From positions 53,299-117,298 of the forward strand of contig NZ_JAUXXE010000043.1 of assembly GCF_030681155.1 (NCBI RefSeq): a stretch of DNA of 64,000 nt. Reading direction: 5' to 3'. Below, one piece after another: positions 55,148 to 63,927 of the stretch. How positions within the stretch are numbered: position 1 is the stretch's first letter; each line of letters begins with the position of its first letter. Below the pieces are notes generated by a model, which saw only the letters and a program-made list of their open reading frames with translations, was not told the origin of the DNA and ran no database searches. The stretch is from Phenylobacterium sp. (lineage in GTDB: Bacteria > Pseudomonadota > Alphaproteobacteria > Caulobacterales > Caulobacteraceae). The translations under genes were made by a program, and so were the position numbers.

Positions 55148-55172
55148 GGAACCGGTTAAGCTTGATTGCATT
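55148..55172 (+). promoter_or_regulatory. Candidate general-stress (EcfG/SigT-like) promoter of the GlsB-like gene
   Basis: GGAAC (55148-55152), 16 bases, CATT (55169-55172). The Caulobacter SigT consensus is GGAAC-N16-17-CGTT, so this matches eight of nine positions. The start site would lie about 25 bases before the ATG at 55204. By-eye call. Confidence 0.45.
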
Positions 55173-55203
55173 TGGTTAGTGGGATCAACCAGAGGGCTGC
55201 CCA

Positions 55204-55452
55204 ATGCAAGGTGTAGGAATAATTGGCTGGATCGTCATCGGCATAGCCGCCGGTTTCGTCGCTGAAAAAGTGATGAAACGTGACCAGGGTCTACTTACCA
55301 ATCTGATTGTCGGCGTTGTCGGAGCCCTTCTTGGCGGCTTTCTTGCTGGCCTGCTGGGCATCAATTTCGGCGGCTGGATTGGCAGCTTCATTATCGCCAC
55401 GCTTGGCGCGATCCTGCTCCTCTTCCTGCTCGGGATGATGAAGCGACGCTAG
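55204..55452 (+). CDS. GlsB/YeaQ/YmgE-family stress membrane protein
   Basis: The 82-residue protein has three glycine-rich transmembrane segments (GIIGWIVIGIAAGFVAEKV, LIVGVVGALLGGFLAGLLG, IGSFIIATLGAILLLFLLG) and ends MMKRR. This is the small transglycosylase-associated family, found as osmotic or general stress proteins, of unknown mechanism. The ribosome site is AGAGGG. A GGAAC-type promoter candidate upstream fits stress control. Confidence 0.92.
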   Translation: MQGVGIIGWIVIGIAAGFVAEKVMKRDQGLLTNLIVGVVGALLGGFLAGLLGINFGGWIGSFIIATLGAILLLFLLGMMKRR

Positions 55453-55495
55453 CGTCTAGTGACGGCGCGCGCTTGCGCTCCTATAGGCTGGGGGC

Positions 55496-55696
55496 ATGAG
55501 CGCGCGCGTCCGGAAATTCATTGGTGGTATTGGTATCGTCGTCTTCCTGGGCGCCTATGCCTGGGCCCTGACGATGATCGGTGAGCGGTTGCCAGATCAC
55601 TGGGCCGCCCAGTTGGCGTTCTACGGCATTGGCGGGCTTGCCTGGGGCATACCGATCCTGCCGCTCATCTCATGGATGAACCGCGGCCGCCAATAG
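55496..55696 (+). CDS. DUF2842 small membrane protein
   Basis: The 66-residue protein has two hydrophobic helices (about 8-28 and 37-58) separated by [12 protein letters not shown], the DUF2842 pattern. It is known mainly from alphaproteobacteria and has no assigned function. It follows the GlsB-like gene by 43 bases on the same strand. Confidence 0.85.
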   Translation: MSARVRKFIGGIGIVVFLGAYAWALTMIGERLPDHWAAQLAFYGIGGLAWGIPILPLISWMNRGRQ

Positions 55697-55761
55697 CCCA
55701 GGCCCGACCCCAGCCGGTCGCCCCGGCCTGGTCGTTTTCATATTTTGGGGAAATCCGCCGA

Positions 55762-55838
<77 letters not shown>

Positions 55839-55910
55839 ACATCGGCAAGGCGGCCCTTCTAACCGCTTGCGCCCGGCGGGCAAGCTGAATTTCAAGGAAG
55901 GTGTGAGGTG

Positions 55911-56362
55911 ATGGCCGGCAGCATCGCGCCGATCCACGAAACCGTCACCGTCGCCTTGGCGCAAGATCAGGCGTTCGCCTTGTTCACAGCCGCTTTTAGG
56001 GCCTAGCGGCCTGCCGTTTACACCTAATCCGGGGCGGAGGGACTGGCCTCGATTTCCCTGGGGATGAAGTCTGGCTACCACTGTCACGAGATTGGTCTTG
56101 TGCAGGTCGAACCACCTCCGCGCCTGCGAATCCTTTGGCAGATCGCACACGACCGAACGTCTCAGCCCGACCCGGCCCAGGCCAGCGAGATCGAAGTCGC
56201 CTTTACGCCCGCGCCGTCAGGTCGAACCGAGGTGCAGTTGACCCACGACGCGTTCGAGCGGTGCGGAGAGGCCGGGGCTGATTATCGTGCGGAGATGGCG
56301 CCGGATTACGGCTGGCCGCTGATCCTGGCGAGGTTCGCCGAGCGCGCCCTGAAAGGCTGGGC
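55911..56362 (+). pseudogene. Decayed SRPBCC (AHSA1/START-like) domain gene
   Basis: An ATG after GGAAGGTGTGAGGTG starts GSIAPIHETVTVALAQDQAFALFTAAF, the normal N-terminus of an SRPBCC protein. The frame then hits TAG (56004-56006) and TAA (56025-56027) where homologues have Trp codons (WWP..YTW). In the same frame it resumes as VQVEPPPRLRILWQIAHDR, SEIEVAFTP, VQLTHDAFERCGEAG and YGWPLILARFAE. About ten residues of the middle also seem lost. The original stop is gone and the frame runs into the opposing merR-type gene. The gene is clearly non-functional as read. Confidence 0.72.
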
Positions 56363-56365
56363 CTT

Positions 56366-56779
56366 TCAGTTCTTATCGAGCAGTGTGTCCAGGCGACGCT
56401 TGGCCACCTGGAGGTCTTCCAAGGCGAAGAGCAGGCGCTCACGCCCCTCCTCCGTGAGGTCCCCGTTGGCAAGGTCGATCGCCAAGCCCTCGGGACGGGG
56501 CCCGACGTCGCCGTCGGCGGCCGCCAGCAGGCGCTTGAGCCCCTGGTCCTTGTGCAGCTTCTGCACGCCCTTGATGGTGTAGCCAGCGTCATGCAGCAGC
56601 GTGCGAACGCCGCGCAGTACGACGATATCCTGCGGGCGGTAGAACCTGCGTCCGCCGGCCCGCTTCATCGGTCGAATGAAGGAGAACTTCGTCTCCCAGA
56701 ACCGCAGCACGTGCTGCGGCACGTTCAGCTCGTCGGCTGCTTCCGAGATGGTCCGAAATGCTTCAGGACCTTTGGCCAC
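56366..56779 (-). CDS. MerR-family transcriptional regulator
   Basis: The 137-residue protein has an N-terminal MerR winged helix-turn-helix (FRTISEAADELNVPQHVLRFWETKF followed by RRFYRPQDIVVLRGV). A short C-terminal helical region carries no metal-binding Cys set. It belongs to the form placed next to ihfA in alphaproteobacteria, whose target genes are unknown. It is 13 bases downstream of ihfA and likely co-transcribed. Confidence 0.92.
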   Translation of the reverse strand: MAKGPEAFRTISEAADELNVPQHVLRFWETKFSFIRPMKRAGGRRFYRPQDIVVLRGVRTLLHDAGYTIKGVQKLHKDQGLKRLLAAADGDVGPRPEGLAIDLANGDLTEEGRERLLFALEDLQVAKRRLDTLLDKN

Positions 56780-56792
56780 GAGGCCGCCTTCC

Positions 56793-57095
56793 TCACTTAG
56801 CGAGGGCGCGGTCCACCCGCGCCTTCATGACCTGGGAGGCGCGAAAGCCAATCACCCGGCGCGGCTCGATCGCGGCAGGTTCCCCAGTCTTAGGATTGCG
56901 GCCCATGCGCGCGCGCTTCGCCCGCACTTGGAACACGCCGAATCCGGAAAGCTTCACCTGCTCACCCTTCTCCAGGGCCTGAGCCATCAGCTCCAGGGTC
57001 CGCTCAACTAATTCCGAGCAATCCTGGCGGGTCAGCCCCACTTCCTCGTGAACCGCCTCACACAGATCGGCTCGCGTAACTGTCGCGCCTTTCAT
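56793..57095 (-). CDS. ihfA: Integration host factor subunit alpha
   Basis: The 100-residue protein has the HU/IHF fold. TVTRADLCEAVHEEVGLTRQDCSELVERTLELM is followed by VKLSGFGVF and the DNA-intercalating arm RNPKTGEPAAIEPRR. With the beta subunit it bends DNA by more than 160 degrees and helps sigma-54 and cell-cycle promoters. The ATG at 57093-57095 matches the family start. The 166-base spacer upstream probably contains its promoter, but I could not identify one. Confidence 0.96.
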   Translation of the reverse strand: MKGATVTRADLCEAVHEEVGLTRQDCSELVERTLELMAQALEKGEQVKLSGFGVFQVRAKRARMGRNPKTGEPAAIEPRRVIGFRASQVMKARVDRALAK

Positions 57096-57261
57096 GAACG
57101 CCCCTACCCCGGAAAAAAACACCGTTACTGAAGAGATCGACATGTCGTCATGATCTGATTGTCGCATCAGGTCAAAGACTTCAAGGGATTCGTTGTCTAA
57201 AGCGCCAACCTCGCGCCCTTGAGGGCAAGACGCAAGCGCAACAGGCCTCACGTTGCGTGAG

Positions 57262-58242
57262 CTATAGGCGAATAACGCACGCTCCCCAGGTCAAACCGCC
57301 GCCCATGGCTTCGAGCAGCAGCATCTGCCCCGGCTTGATGCGCCCATCCTCGACGCCCTTGGCCAGGGCAAGGGGAATAGAAGCCGCCGAGGTGTTGGCG
57401 TGCTCGGCTACCGTGGAGATGACCTTCGACTCGTGAATGCCCACCCGGCGGGCCACGCCCTCAAGAATACGCTGGTTGGCCTGATGTGGGATGAACCAGT
57501 CGACGTCCGCCACTGCAACGCCGGCGTCGGCGGCCGCGGCGACGATCGCCTCGGAGATGTTCACGACCGCATGGCGGAAGACCTGATTGCCCTGCATCCG
57601 CAGGTGGCCGATCTGACCGGTCGTCGAGACGCCGCCATCGACATACAGCAGGTCTTGCTTAGTCCCATCCGCGCGCAGGGCGAAGCCGAGCAGGCCGCGA
57701 TCGGCGGTGGTTCCATCGCCCTCGCCGGGCTCGAGCACGACAGCGCCGGCCCCGTCGCCGAACAGCACGCAGGTGCCCCGGTCGGTCCAGTCCATCAACC
57801 GCGTGATAGTCTCGGCGCCTATGACCAGGGCGCATATTGAACGACCACGGGCGACAAACCCGTCAGCCGTCGACAGCGCATAGACAAAGCCCGAGCACAC
57901 CGCCTGGACGTCAAAGGCGATACCGACCGGGCATCCCAGCTTGCGCTGCACGATGGTCGCCGTGGCCGGGAAGGTCAGGTCGGGCGTCGTGGTCCCGACA
58001 ATAATCAGATCGACATCGGCCGGCGTCTTGCCGGCGGCGGCGAGCGCGCGGCGCGCGGCCTCGACGGCCAGGTCGGAAACCGGCTGGCCTTCCGCCGCGC
58101 GATGGCGCTGGCGGATGCCGGTGCGTTCAACGATCCACTCATCAGTGGTGTCGACCACCTTGGCCAAGTCGTCATTGGTGACGATCTCGTCGGGCAGATA
58201 GCCCCCGACGCCGGTCACAACACTACGCAGAACTTTCGTCAC
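57262..58242 (-). CDS. fabH: Beta-ketoacyl-ACP synthase III
   Basis: The 326-residue thiolase-fold enzyme has the catalytic Cys in QAVCSGFVYAL, His in WFIPHQANQRI and Asn in EHANTSAAS. It starts fatty acid synthesis by condensing acetyl-CoA with malonyl-ACP. Its ATG follows the plsX stop with no spacer, so the two are coupled in the plsX-fabH operon. Confidence 0.97.
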   Translation of the reverse strand: MTKVLRSVVTGVGGYLPDEIVTNDDLAKVVDTTDEWIVERTGIRQRHRAAEGQPVSDLAVEAARRALAAAGKTPADVDLIIVGTTTPDLTFPATATIVQRKLGCPVGIAFDVQAVCSGFVYALSTADGFVARGRSICALVIGAETITRLMDWTDRGTCVLFGDGAGAVVLEPGEGDGTTADRGLLGFALRADGTKQDLLYVDGGVSTTGQIGHLRMQGNQVFRHAVVNISEAIVAAAADAGVAVADVDWFIPHQANQRILEGVARRVGIHESKVISTVAEHANTSAASIPLALAKGVEDGRIKPGQMLLLEAMGGGLTWGACVIRL

Positions 58243-59295
58243 TCAGGCGGCTCCATCCACGGCCGGCGGCTGATGTTCGGCCACCGCGGCGGTAAGCCGC
58301 GTCATATTCCGTTCGATCTCCGCTGCGAAGTCGCTTTGCGCCAACTTCGACGCCATGCGGATCGCGGCGGCGAAATCCCGGGCCGAGGCGCCGCCGTGGC
58401 TCTTCACCACCACGCCATTGAGGCCGAGCAAGGGCGCGGCGGCGTCGGGGCTCAGTTTCTCCTGGAACTTCATGAGTGCGGACCGGGCCAGCAGGGTGCC
58501 GAGCTTGGAAATCGGCGAACTCATCAGCGCACTTTTCAGCTCGCCGCCAATGTATCTGGCCGCGCCTTCGGCGGTCTTGAGCGCGACATTGCCGGTGAAG
58601 CCGTCAGTGACGACGACATCAACCTTGTTCTGGAAGAGCTCGTCGCCTTCCACGAAACCCCGATAGTCCAGATCGAACTGGCCGCCGCGCAGGATGGCGT
58701 GAGCCTGACGGACCTCTTCATGGCCCTTCATGTCTTCGGACCCGACGTTGAGCAGGCCGACGGTCGGCTTGGCCACGCCATGCGCGGCCCTGTGGAAGGC
58801 CTCGCCAAGGATTGCGAACTCGACCAGTCGCTCGGCGTCGCAATCGACGTTCGCTCCGACGTCGAGCACCGTCGTCGTGCCCCGCACGCCTGGCCAGCCG
58901 ACAACCAGGCACGGCCGATCAACATCGACGCTCATCCGCAGGATCAGCAGCGATATCGCCATCAAGGCGCCGGTGTTGCCTGCAGAGACGGCCGCCGATG
59001 CATCACCGCTCTTCACCGCCTCCAGGGTCGCCCACATCGAGGTGCCCTTGCCGCGGCGCAACGCCTGGGCCGGCTTCTCGTCCATGGCCACGACCCGGTC
59101 GGCGTGCCTGATCTCGACTCGGTCCTTAAGCACAGGATGCTTGGCGAGCTCGGCCGAGATCGCCGCCTCGTCCCCGTGCAGCATAAAGCGGAGACCGGGC
59201 GCTTCAGCCGCGGCCAGGACAACGCCGGGGACCACAACGGACGGTCCGTGGTCGCCACCCATGGCGTCGATAGAAATGATCGGGGACTTGCTCAC
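58243..59295 (-). CDS. plsX: Phosphate acyltransferase PlsX
   Basis: The 350-residue protein opens IISIDAMGGDHGPSVVVPGV and has SAGNTGALMA, VDVVVTDGFTGNVALKT and GLNGVVVKSHG. PlsX makes acyl-phosphate from acyl-ACP for phospholipid synthesis by PlsY. It is followed immediately by fabH. The 82-base spacer from yceD has no rpmF, although rpmF separates yceD and plsX in many bacteria. Confidence 0.97.
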   Translation of the reverse strand: MSKSPIISIDAMGGDHGPSVVVPGVVLAAAEAPGLRFMLHGDEAAISAELAKHPVLKDRVEIRHADRVVAMDEKPAQALRRGKGTSMWATLEAVKSGDASAAVSAGNTGALMAISLLILRMSVDVDRPCLVVGWPGVRGTTTVLDVGANVDCDAERLVEFAILGEAFHRAAHGVAKPTVGLLNVGSEDMKGHEEVRQAHAILRGGQFDLDYRGFVEGDELFQNKVDVVVTDGFTGNVALKTAEGAARYIGGELKSALMSSPISKLGTLLARSALMKFQEKLSPDAAAPLLGLNGVVVKSHGGASARDFAAAIRMASKLAQSDFAAEIERNMTRLTAAVAEHQPPAVDGAA

Positions 59296-59377
59296 AGCGC
59301 CGCCTTACCCCTCACAGCGTCACGCTGGAAGAGTCTCAAAGTACAACCGCGACAGGCCGATGGAAACCGCGCGTCGT

Positions 59378-59899
59378 TCAAGCGCCGTCGTCCTTAAGCC
59401 GCTTGAGCACGGCGAAAGGCGATTCTTCTGTCACGGCAGGCTTGTAGTCGAACTCGACCCCCGGCTTGCGGGGGAACGGGTCGAGGTCCAGGACCAGCTG
59501 CTCGACCAGATAATGAGCTAGGTCGATTTCATCGCTCTCCAGCACGTCCGGCGGATCTGGCGCGTCCAAATCAAGACTGATCTCGCTGCCTTCCGATTCG
59601 ATCAGGGCTTGGGGGCTGCCCGGCGGCACGACCTGAATGGCGATCTCGCCTTCCAGCTCCTCCTCGAACGGATCGAGGGTGACGCCGCAAATCTGCACGA
59701 CCCGGGCGGAGTAGCGCCCCAGGATTTCAGCACCGTCCAGCCAAGGCCGAACGCTCAGCTTTCCGCTCAACGCCGGCAGGGCCTCTAGCTTTAGTTCCTT
59801 GGCCAGCTTCTCGCGGGTCTCGGCGTCTGGCTCCAGCCGGACGCTGACCGGCGCACGCCCCACATCGGCGAGCCGAATCACGTGTTTCCAGTCGCTCAC
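59378..59899 (-). CDS. yceD: YceD family (DUF177) protein
   Basis: The 173-residue acidic protein has the DUF177 blocks VRLEPDAETREKLAKELKLEAL, GRYSARVVQICGVTLDPFEEELEGEI and the EIDLAHYLVEQLVLDLDPFPRKPG segment. YceD is tied to 23S rRNA maturation or ribosome assembly. Its ATG overlaps the preceding cytochrome bc1 chaperone gene by 4 bases. Confidence 0.93.
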   Translation of the reverse strand: MSDWKHVIRLADVGRAPVSVRLEPDAETREKLAKELKLEALPALSGKLSVRPWLDGAEILGRYSARVVQICGVTLDPFEEELEGEIAIQVVPPGSPQALIESEGSEISLDLDAPDPPDVLESDEIDLAHYLVEQLVLDLDPFPRKPGVEFDYKPAVTEESPFAVLKRLKDDGA

Positions 59900-60426
59900 G
59901 CCGCGCTCCAGGCCACTTGGCCGTCCATCAGGGCGTCCAGCTTCTGTTCGGCCAACGCGGCGCGCTGGCGAATAACGTACTCGCCGAGCTTGGCCGCGTT
60001 TTCGGCCCCGCCCTGCTCGTAGACGGTGCGACTCAGCAGCGCCTGCAGATGATCAGTTTGCGGCAAGGCGGCAAAAGCCGACTCATACGATTTCACCCGA
60101 CCATAAAAAGCCTCGCCCAGCTTGCGCATCTTCTTGCCGACCGAAAGGTCGCCGACCCCCATCTCGCGCAGGGCGTCGTCAAGCGCACTCAGATAGGTGT
60201 CGAACAGGCTCTGGGACGTCTCGCTGGCCCGCGCGCCCTGCCCCCTCAACCTGTCCAGCAACAGGAAGACGTGAACGGTGTAGAGCTCGAATCGGCCCTC
60301 GACGGTGTCGGGCACGCCATAGGCCTCGTAGAGGGCGGGAGTCCGCGCCTGGGCGACCACTCCGACATAGAGTTTTTGCCCCATGGCTTGGGTCACGCGA
60401 GGACGGAAGAAACGGTCTAGGAACAT
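59896..60426 (-). CDS. Ubiquinol-cytochrome c chaperone (CBP3-like)
   Basis: The 176-residue helical protein contains LYVGVVAQARTPALYEAYGVPDTVEGRFELYTVHVFLLLDRLR and EMGVGDLSVGKKMRKLGEAFYGRV, typical of the CBP3/UQCC1 family. In mitochondria CBP3 assists cytochrome b synthesis and bc1 assembly; the bacterial role is taken to be similar. The ATG follows GAGGCCGAT. It heads the CBP3-yceD-plsX-fabH-ihfA-merR series and is divergent from bamE. Confidence 0.9.
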   Translation of the reverse strand: MFLDRFFRPRVTQAMGQKLYVGVVAQARTPALYEAYGVPDTVEGRFELYTVHVFLLLDRLRGQGARASETSQSLFDTYLSALDDALREMGVGDLSVGKKMRKLGEAFYGRVKSYESAFAALPQTDHLQALLSRTVYEQGGAENAAKLGEYVIRQRAALAEQKLDALMDGQVAWSAA

Positions 60427-60531
60427 ATCGGCCTCGATTTCGCCCTCAGGCGCAGATACAGGCGGCATTGAACTAAGGGGCGGCGAGAGATAGGTCAAAG
60501 CCTCGAAGAATTGAACAGGTCCGGTTCGCAC

Positions 60532-61020
60532 ATGTTTCGCCGCGTCGCCTATGTCGCAATCGCCGCCGGTCTCCTGACCTCAGCGGCCGCTTGCGCGCCG
60601 ATCACGACCTACTCCGGGTTCCAGGCCATTGAGGCCAATCCGAAGGACGTCAAGGTCGGCACTGACACCAAGTCGACCGTTCGCGCCAGCCTAGGCTCGC
60701 CGTCGGCCACATCTACTTTCGACCCCAATGTCTGGTTCTACATCGACCAGATCAAGGAGCGCGTCGCATTTCGTCGCCCGGTCATCACCTCGCGCAATGT
60801 CGTGGCGGTGACGTTCGACAAGGAGACCGAGGTCGTGAAGAGCGTCGACACCATGTCCCTCAAGGACGGCAAGGTCATCGCCTTCAACGGTCGCGAGACC
60901 CCGACGCGCGGCCGCGAGCTGACCATCCTCGAACAGTTGCTGGGCAACGTCGGCCGCGGCGGCATGCTGCCCAACCAGGACGAAGGCGTTCCTGGCAGCC
61001 GTCCAGGAGACCAGCGCTAG
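60532..61020 (+). CDS. bamE: Outer membrane assembly lipoprotein BamE (SmpA/OmlA)
   Basis: The 162-residue precursor has a lipoprotein-type signal (VAIAAGLLTSAAAC). The BamE core shows VKVGTDTKSTVRASLGSPSATSTFDPNVWFYI followed by two long beta strands. It stabilises the BAM complex that inserts beta-barrel proteins. The C-terminal tail after GRELTILEQLLGNVGRGG is longer than in E. coli, as usual in alphaproteobacteria. It is divergent from the CBP3-like gene across 105 bases and ends before a two-way terminator. Confidence 0.93.
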   Translation: MFRRVAYVAIAAGLLTSAAACAPITTYSGFQAIEANPKDVKVGTDTKSTVRASLGSPSATSTFDPNVWFYIDQIKERVAFRRPVITSRNVVAVTFDKETEVVKSVDTMSLKDGKVIAFNGRETPTRGRELTILEQLLGNVGRGGMLPNQDEGVPGSRPGDQR

Positions 61021-61042
61021 CGCGCACCCTGCCACCAGAATC

Positions 61043-61084
61043 AAAAAAGCCACGGAGAGCGTTCACCGGGGCTTCTTGTATTTG
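61043..61084. terminator. Bidirectional terminator between bamE and hppA
   Basis: AAGCC, one mismatch, CGG (61047-61055) pairs with CCG, mismatch, GGCTT (61066-61074). The stem is preceded by AAAAAA and followed by a T-rich run, so each direction ends in U-rich RNA. It lies between two converging stops, where a two-way terminator is expected. Confidence 0.6.
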
Positions 61085-61095
61085 GTCGTTTCGGG

Positions 61096-63222
61096 CTAGC
61101 CGACGACGCCCTTGGCCAGAACCGCCAGCAGCAGCAGAGCCACGATGTTGGTGATCTTGATCATCGGGTTCACGGCCGGGCCGGCGGTGTCCTTATAGGG
61201 GTCGCCGACGGTGTCGCCGGTGACGGCGGCCTTGTGGGCCTCCGATCCCTTCCCGCCATAGTGACCTTCCTCGATCAGCTTCTTGGCGTTGTCCCAGGCG
61301 CCGCCGCCGGAGGTCATCGATATGGCGACTAACAAACAGGTGACGATCACCCCCATCAGCATGGCTCCCAGGCTGGCGAAGGCGTTCACCTTGCCGGCGA
61401 TCATGTTGATGATGATGAACAGAACGATCGGCGAGAACACCGGCAACAGCGACGGTACGATCATCTCTTTAATCGCCGCCTTGGTGAGGATGTCGACGGC
61501 GCGGCCGTATTCGGGCTTCACCTCGCCGGTCATGATGCCAGGGTTCTCACGGAACTGACGACGGACTTCCTCAACGACCGACTCGGCCGCGCGCCCCACG
61601 GCGGTCATGGACATCCCGCCGAACAGGAAGGGCAGCAGCCCGCCTATCAACAGGCCCACCACCACGTAAGGGTTAGAAAGGTCGAAGGCGACCGCGCCCA
61701 GGCCGTCGAAGAACGACCCCGGTTCGGCGTTGGCGGCGAAGTACTTCAGGTCCTCGGTGTAGGCGGCGAACAGCACCAGAGCGCCCAGACCCGCCGAGCC
61801 GATGGCATAGCCCTTGGTGACCGCCTTGGTCGTGTTGCCGACCGCGTCCAAGGCGTCGGTGGTCACACGAACTTCCGGCGGCAGGCCGGCCATTTCTGCG
61901 ATACCGCCGGCGTTGTCAGTGACCGGACCGAAGGCGTCCAGCGCGACAATGAAGCCCGCCAGCGACAGCATGGCCGTGGTGGCGATGGCGATGCCGAACA
62001 GACCCGCCAGGCCGTAGGTGACGATGATGCCGACGACGATGACCAGCGCCGGCGCGGCGGTGGATTCCAGCGACATGGCCAGGCCCTGGATGACGTTAGT
62101 CCCGTGGCCCGAGACCGAAGCCTTGGCCACGGACTTCACCGGACGGAACCCGGTGCCGGTGTAGTACTCGGTGATCACCACAATCAGGGCGGTGACAACG
62201 AGGCCGGCGATGCCGCACCAGAACAGGCTCATCGCGTCGAAGGTCTTCTCGCCGACGGTCAGCGGACCGGGAACGAGTTGGTGGACGACCCAGTAGATCG
62301 CGAACACCGACAGAATGCCGGTGACGATCAGGCCCTGGTAGAGAGCGCCCATGATGTTGTTGGACTTGCCCAGACGCACGGCGAAGGTGCCGATGATCGA
62401 GGTCAGGATGCACACCCCGCAAATCGCCAGCGGCAACAGCATCATGTTGCTCACGACGTCGGTGTCGCGGAAGAAGATGGCGGCGAGAACCATGGTGGCG
62501 ACCGTGGTCACCGCATAGGTCTCGAACAGGTCGGCCGCCATGCCGGCGCAGTCACCGACATTGTCACCGACGTTGTCGGCGATGGTGGCGGCGTTGCGGG
62601 GGTCGTCTTCGGGGATGCCAGCCTCGACCTTGCCGACCATGTCGCCGCCGACGTCAGCGCCCTTGGTGAAGATGCCGCCGCCCAGACGAGCGAAAATCGA
62701 GATCAGAGAATCCCCGAAGCCCAGGGCGACCATCGAGTCGACCACTTCGCGGCTGGTGTTCTCGTGCCCTAGCGGACCAGTCAGCACAGCGTAGTAGCCG
62801 GCCACGCCGATCAGCGCGAAGCCGGCGACGAGCATGCCGGTGATCGCGCCGGACCGGAACGCAAGCGACAGCCCCTGCGCCAGACCTTCCGATGCGGCCT
62901 GAGCAGTGCGGACATTGGCCCGGACCGAAATCAGCATGCCGACGAAGCCGGCTAGACCCGACAGCACCGAGCCGACCAGGAATCCGGCGGCGGCCAGCGG
63001 CCCGATCAGGACGGCGACGGCGATGAGGATGACGACGCCGACAATGGCGATGGCGGTGTACTGACGACGCAGATAGGCCTGCGCACCTTCCTGGATCGCC
63101 GCGGCGATCTCCTGCATCCGGGCGTTACCCGGCGAAGCACGTAACAACGATGCGGTTTGAACGATGCCGTAGAGCACCGCCAACAAGCCGGCGGCGATCA
63201 CCAGCGTAAGCGTAAGACTCAT
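61096..63222 (-). CDS. hppA: Membrane-bound H+-translocating pyrophosphatase, K+-independent type
   Basis: The 708-residue protein has about 16 helices, the substrate motif [30 protein letters not shown] and [19 protein letters not shown]. The K+ specificity segment reads [16 protein letters not shown]; Lys at that site marks the K+-insensitive class. It hydrolyses pyrophosphate and pumps protons, conserving energy from biosynthesis. The 204-base upstream spacer contains an AT palindrome (63343-63352). Confidence 0.97.
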   Translation of the reverse strand: MSLTLTLVIAAGLLAVLYGIVQTASLLRASPGNARMQEIAAAIQEGAQAYLRRQYTAIAIVGVVILIAVAVLIGPLAAAGFLVGSVLSGLAGFVGMLISVRANVRTAQAASEGLAQGLSLAFRSGAITGMLVAGFALIGVAGYYAVLTGPLGHENTSREVVDSMVALGFGDSLISIFARLGGGIFTKGADVGGDMVGKVEAGIPEDDPRNAATIADNVGDNVGDCAGMAADLFETYAVTTVATMVLAAIFFRDTDVVSNMMLLPLAICGVCILTSIIGTFAVRLGKSNNIMGALYQGLIVTGILSVFAIYWVVHQLVPGPLTVGEKTFDAMSLFWCGIAGLVVTALIVVITEYYTGTGFRPVKSVAKASVSGHGTNVIQGLAMSLESTAAPALVIVVGIIVTYGLAGLFGIAIATTAMLSLAGFIVALDAFGPVTDNAGGIAEMAGLPPEVRVTTDALDAVGNTTKAVTKGYAIGSAGLGALVLFAAYTEDLKYFAANAEPGSFFDGLGAVAFDLSNPYVVVGLLIGGLLPFLFGGMSMTAVGRAAESVVEEVRRQFRENPGIMTGEVKPEYGRAVDILTKAAIKEMIVPSLLPVFSPIVLFIIINMIAGKVNAFASLGAMLMGVIVTCLLVAISMTSGGGAWDNAKKLIEEGHYGGKGSEAHKAAVTGDTVGDPYKDTAGPAVNPMIKITNIVALLLLAVLAKGVVG

Positions 63223-63342
63223 GTTCTAAGCGCCCCTATCGATTGCACGAAGTCGCCAACCGCCGCCCGGGATGGACGGTGCCCGACGCTCCAGGCCCTG
63301 TTCGTTTTTCCCTTGGGTGGAGCCCCGTGAACCCGGCGCTCC

Positions 63343-63352
63343 TTATTAATAA
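63343..63352. repeat. AT-rich palindrome upstream of hppA
   Basis: TTATTAATAA is a perfect 10-base palindrome in otherwise GC-rich DNA, 121 bases before the hppA start codon. It may be part of the promoter (a TATTAA-type -10 on the reverse strand) or an operator. Purpose unproven. Confidence 0.4.
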
Positions 63353-63426
63353 TCGAGACGTTGCCAGTAGAAGGCGGGACGCGCAACGCCGCGTTGAACA
63401 AGGCGCAAATGCACCAAGGCTCCAGG

Positions 63427-63885
63427 CTAGGGCCGAACCGGCGGCGACGGGCGAGCGGTTGGGGGCTTGGGCAGGCCCATGCGCCGCTTTGGGGTCTGTG
63501 ACATGACGACAGCCGCCTTGACCCCCTTCCCGCCTGCGATGACCGTCGCCTCCCTCAGGAGCACGGCCTGCAGGCGCGCGACATCGACGACGGTGTAGTC
63601 GTTGGGGTTTGTAAAGGGCGTCGTGTGGGCCGCGCGGACCAGGGCGTCGCGGAAGAACGGCTCCTTAGCTCGCAATTTCGCGGCATCGGCAGAGGCTGTG
63701 AGCTGGAGCCGCGTAGACACGAAGACATAGTTGATCAACTGCCCCTCGACGACGATCGGCAAGGCGACAGGCGCCAGATCGACATACTGGCCACTAGGGG
63801 TCGCAGGCGCGGCCTTCTCAGAGGCCCGCACCGGCCCAGCGATGGCGAGGAGGATGACGACTGAAGCGGCGGCGCGGCGGATCAT
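63427..63885 (-). CDS. Exported protein, possibly distantly FliL-like
   Basis: The 152-residue precursor has a Sec signal peptide (IRRAAASVVILLAIAGPVRASE). The mature part has YVDLAPVALPIVVEGQLINYVFVSTRLQLTA and KEPFFRDALVRAAHTTPF, then a Pro-rich tail (KPPTARPSPPVRP). The strand-helix layout, with a beta strand before a PxxRDAL helix, recalls the FliL periplasmic domain. No flagellar genes are near, so I treat this as unassigned. The ribosome site is AAGGATCTGTGA. It lies between hppA and what may be thiL. Confidence 0.7.
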   Translation of the reverse strand: MIRRAAASVVILLAIAGPVRASEKAAPATPSGQYVDLAPVALPIVVEGQLINYVFVSTRLQLTASADAAKLRAKEPFFRDALVRAAHTTPFTNPNDYTVVDVARLQAVLLREATVIAGGKGVKAAVVMSQTPKRRMGLPKPPTARPSPPVRP

Positions 63886-63927
63886 TCACAGATCCTTGCA
63901 CGCCACGGGTTTCCGGAAGCTTTCGCG

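Noticed and set aside
57247..57261. CTCACG/CGTGAG hairpin directly after fabH
   Set aside because: Only six pairs and no T-run, and ihfA and merR follow on the same strand, so it is too weak to call a terminator.
58102..59397. 431-codon forward frame
   Set aside because: Antisense to plsX and the start of fabH, both well supported.
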